This document shows positions 6,483 to 6,979 of a stretch of 6,979 bases of DNA, in pieces. Source of the stretch: an uncultured Lachnospiraceae bacterium (GTDB lineage: Bacteria; Bacillota; Clostridia; Lachnospirales; Lachnospiraceae); assembly GCA_947177925.1 (NCBI GenBank), contig CAMWWJ010000181.1, positions 1 through 6,979 on the forward strand, in the 5' to 3' direction. Below the pieces are notes generated by a model. It saw nothing but the letters and a program-made list of their open reading frames with translations, was not told the DNA's origin and did not search any database. A program made the position numbers and the translations under genes. Position 1 is the stretch's first letter, and each line of letters begins with the position of its first letter.

Positions 6483-6486
6483 ATAT

Positions 6487-6568
6487 GGATGGATTCCCGA
6501 GTGGCCAAAGGGGGCAGACTGTAAATCTGTTGGCAACGCCTTCGAAGGTTCGAATCCTTCTCCATCCA
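6487..6568 (+). tRNA. tRNA-Tyr (anticodon GTA)
   Basis: A full class II cloverleaf can be drawn. The acceptor stem is GGATGGA (6487-6493) with TCCATCC (6561-6567), seven perfect pairs, and discriminator A6568. The anticodon stem GCAGA/TCTGT encloses loop CTGTAAA with anticodon GTA at 6521-6523, reading UAU and UAC. The long variable arm 6531-6543 has a GGC/GCC stem, as expected for bacterial tRNA-Tyr. The T arm is GAAGG-TTCGAAT-CCTTC (6544-6560). CCA is not encoded and must be added after transcription. It is the first gene of a two-tRNA operon. Confidence 0.98.
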
Positions 6569-6639
6569 TTTCATATGACAGTATCAATTATTCAGAAAGC
6601 CGGCAGAGTGCAGGCATGGATAAGGATACAATATGAAAT
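6568..6639 (+). repeat. Inverted repeat spanning the whole inter-tRNA spacer
   Basis: TTTCATAT (6569-6576), directly after tRNA-Tyr, pairs perfectly with ATATGAAA (6631-6638), directly before tRNA-Leu; A6568 and T6639 add a ninth pair. Further in, GTATC (6581-6585) pairs with GATAC (6625-6629). In the precursor RNA the 71-base spacer would form one long stem-loop, bringing the 3' end of the first tRNA next to the 5' end of the second. No promoter is seen in the spacer, so the tRNAs are co-transcribed. Confidence 0.6.
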
Positions 6640-6723
6640 GCCGGCGTGGCGGAACTGGCAGACGCGCAGGACTTAAAATCCTGTGGTGGCAACATCGTAC
6701 CGGTTCGATTCCGGTCGCCGGCA
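6640..6723 (+). tRNA. tRNA-Leu (anticodon TAA)
   Basis: A class II cloverleaf is clear. Acceptor stem GCCGGCG (6640-6646) pairs with CGCCGGC (6716-6722), discriminator A6723. The anticodon stem CAGGA/TCCTG holds loop CTTAAAA with anticodon TAA at 6674-6676, which reads UUA and, by wobble, UUG. The long variable arm 6684-6698 can form a four-pair stem. The T arm is ACCGG-TTCGATT-CCGGT (6699-6715). CCA is not encoded. The intrinsic terminator begins 12 bases after the tRNA, so this is the last gene of the operon. Confidence 0.98.
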
Positions 6724-6734
6724 CTGCTTACAGG

Positions 6735-6771
6735 AAGCTCAGCCCTTGTAAATTACAGGGCTGGGCTTTTT
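6735..6771 (+). terminator. Intrinsic terminator of the tRNA operon
   Basis: AAGCTCAGCCC (6735-6745) pairs with GGGCTGGGCTT (6758-6768) over 11 pairs, one of them G-U; T6746-A6757 can add a twelfth. A T run covers the end of the stem and continues to 6771. This is a strong rho-independent terminator directly after tRNA-Leu. Confidence 0.93.
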
Positions 6772-6918
6772 GCTATCCATGGCATTGAAAGACTAGCTGT
6801 TATTTGGAAAATTGATTTTGCAGGAATGATTTATAAGTATTTTGAGATGGCCGATATCTTATTAAAAAGTATATGCAGAATTATTATGTGGAAGGTAGTC
6901 GGCATGTATGATTGCGGG
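6772..6918. other. Gap with no gene seen
   Basis: This stretch is AT-rich and follows the tRNA terminator. A frame from ATG 6847 could encode 39 residues, but it lacks an RBS and resembles no family I know. I see no RNA gene, hairpin or repeat of note. Confidence 0.5.
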
Positions 6919-6947
6919 TTGAGAATTATAAAAGTATATGGTAAAAT
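6919..6947 (+). promoter_or_regulatory. Putative promoter for a gene beyond the window
   Basis: TTGAGA (6919-6924) and TAAAAT (6942-6947) are 17 bases apart, and TGG directly before the -10 box gives an extended -10. Transcription would begin near 6954 and leave the window on the + strand. No coding start with an RBS is present before the end, so its target cannot be named. Confidence 0.55.
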
Positions 6948-6979
6948 AAGCATGAAAAATTGTTAAATCATATTTTATA

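Noticed and set aside
6485..6676. A 63-codon frame across the tRNAs
   Set aside because: It covers tRNA-Tyr, the spacer and half of tRNA-Leu; the RNA genes explain the sequence. A - strand frame at 6393-6587 is rejected for the same reason.
6646..6966. A 106-codon + strand frame at the window end
   Set aside because: It begins inside tRNA-Leu and runs through the strong terminator, so it cannot be a real gene.
1..6979. Mobile element, CRISPR array, toxin-antitoxin or defence genes
   Set aside because: No transposase or integrase, no regularly spaced repeats and no such protein families are visible; every sizeable gene belongs to a well-known core or carbohydrate family, and the tRNAs show no duplicated 3' end suggesting an attachment site.

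Overview
The window looks like a chromosomal segment of a low-to-moderate GC Firmicute, most likely Clostridia of the Lachnospiraceae type. This is inferred from the tilS-hpt-ftsH gene order, strong AGGAGG-type ribosome binding sites, sigma-A-like promoters with 17-base spacers, AT-rich gaps between genes, tRNA genes without an encoded CCA, and the character of the FtsH and GH13 proteins. I cannot name the species. Every gene I can support is on the + strand.

Layout. Bases 1-105 are a GC- and C-rich block, unlike the rest, with no recognisable gene. A promoter-like pair follows at 106-134. Bases 141-3967 hold the housekeeping cluster tilS (tRNA-Ile lysidine synthetase), hpt (hypoxanthine phosphoribosyltransferase) and ftsH (membrane AAA+ zinc protease). 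tilS and hpt overlap by 47 bases, and hpt and ftsH are 34 bases apart, so they probably form one transcription unit. The 275-base gap 3968-4242 holds a strong extended -10 promoter, a candidate small RNA or leader of about 96 nt, a perfect 12-bp terminator hairpin, a second promoter and a strong RBS. Bases 4243-6354 encode a complete, apparently cytoplasmic GH13 alpha-glucan hydrolase (CBM34-like plus catalytic barrel, neopullulanase/cyclomaltodextrinase-like). A tRNA operon follows: promoter 6376-6404, structured leader, tRNA-Tyr(GTA) 6487-6568, tRNA-Leu(TAA) 6640-6723 and a strong terminator at 6735-6771. The last 208 bases show no gene, but a good promoter at 6919-6947 points out of the window.

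How it fits together. TilS makes the AUA-reading tRNA-Ile, Hpt salvages purines, and FtsH does membrane protein quality control; this trio is a classic Firmicute core cluster. The GH13 gene has its own promoter and terminator-insulated unit and would feed internalised maltodextrins or glycogen fragments into metabolism. The tRNA pair is a separate operon.

The coding content is ordinary core genome. I found no defence system, mobile element, CRISPR array or biosynthetic cluster. The observations most worth checking are non-coding: the promoter-to-terminator unit upstream of the GH13 gene, with twin dyad repeats and a stretch complementary to the GH13 Shine-Dalgarno, and the inter-tRNA spacer that can fold so that the two tRNA ends are brought together.
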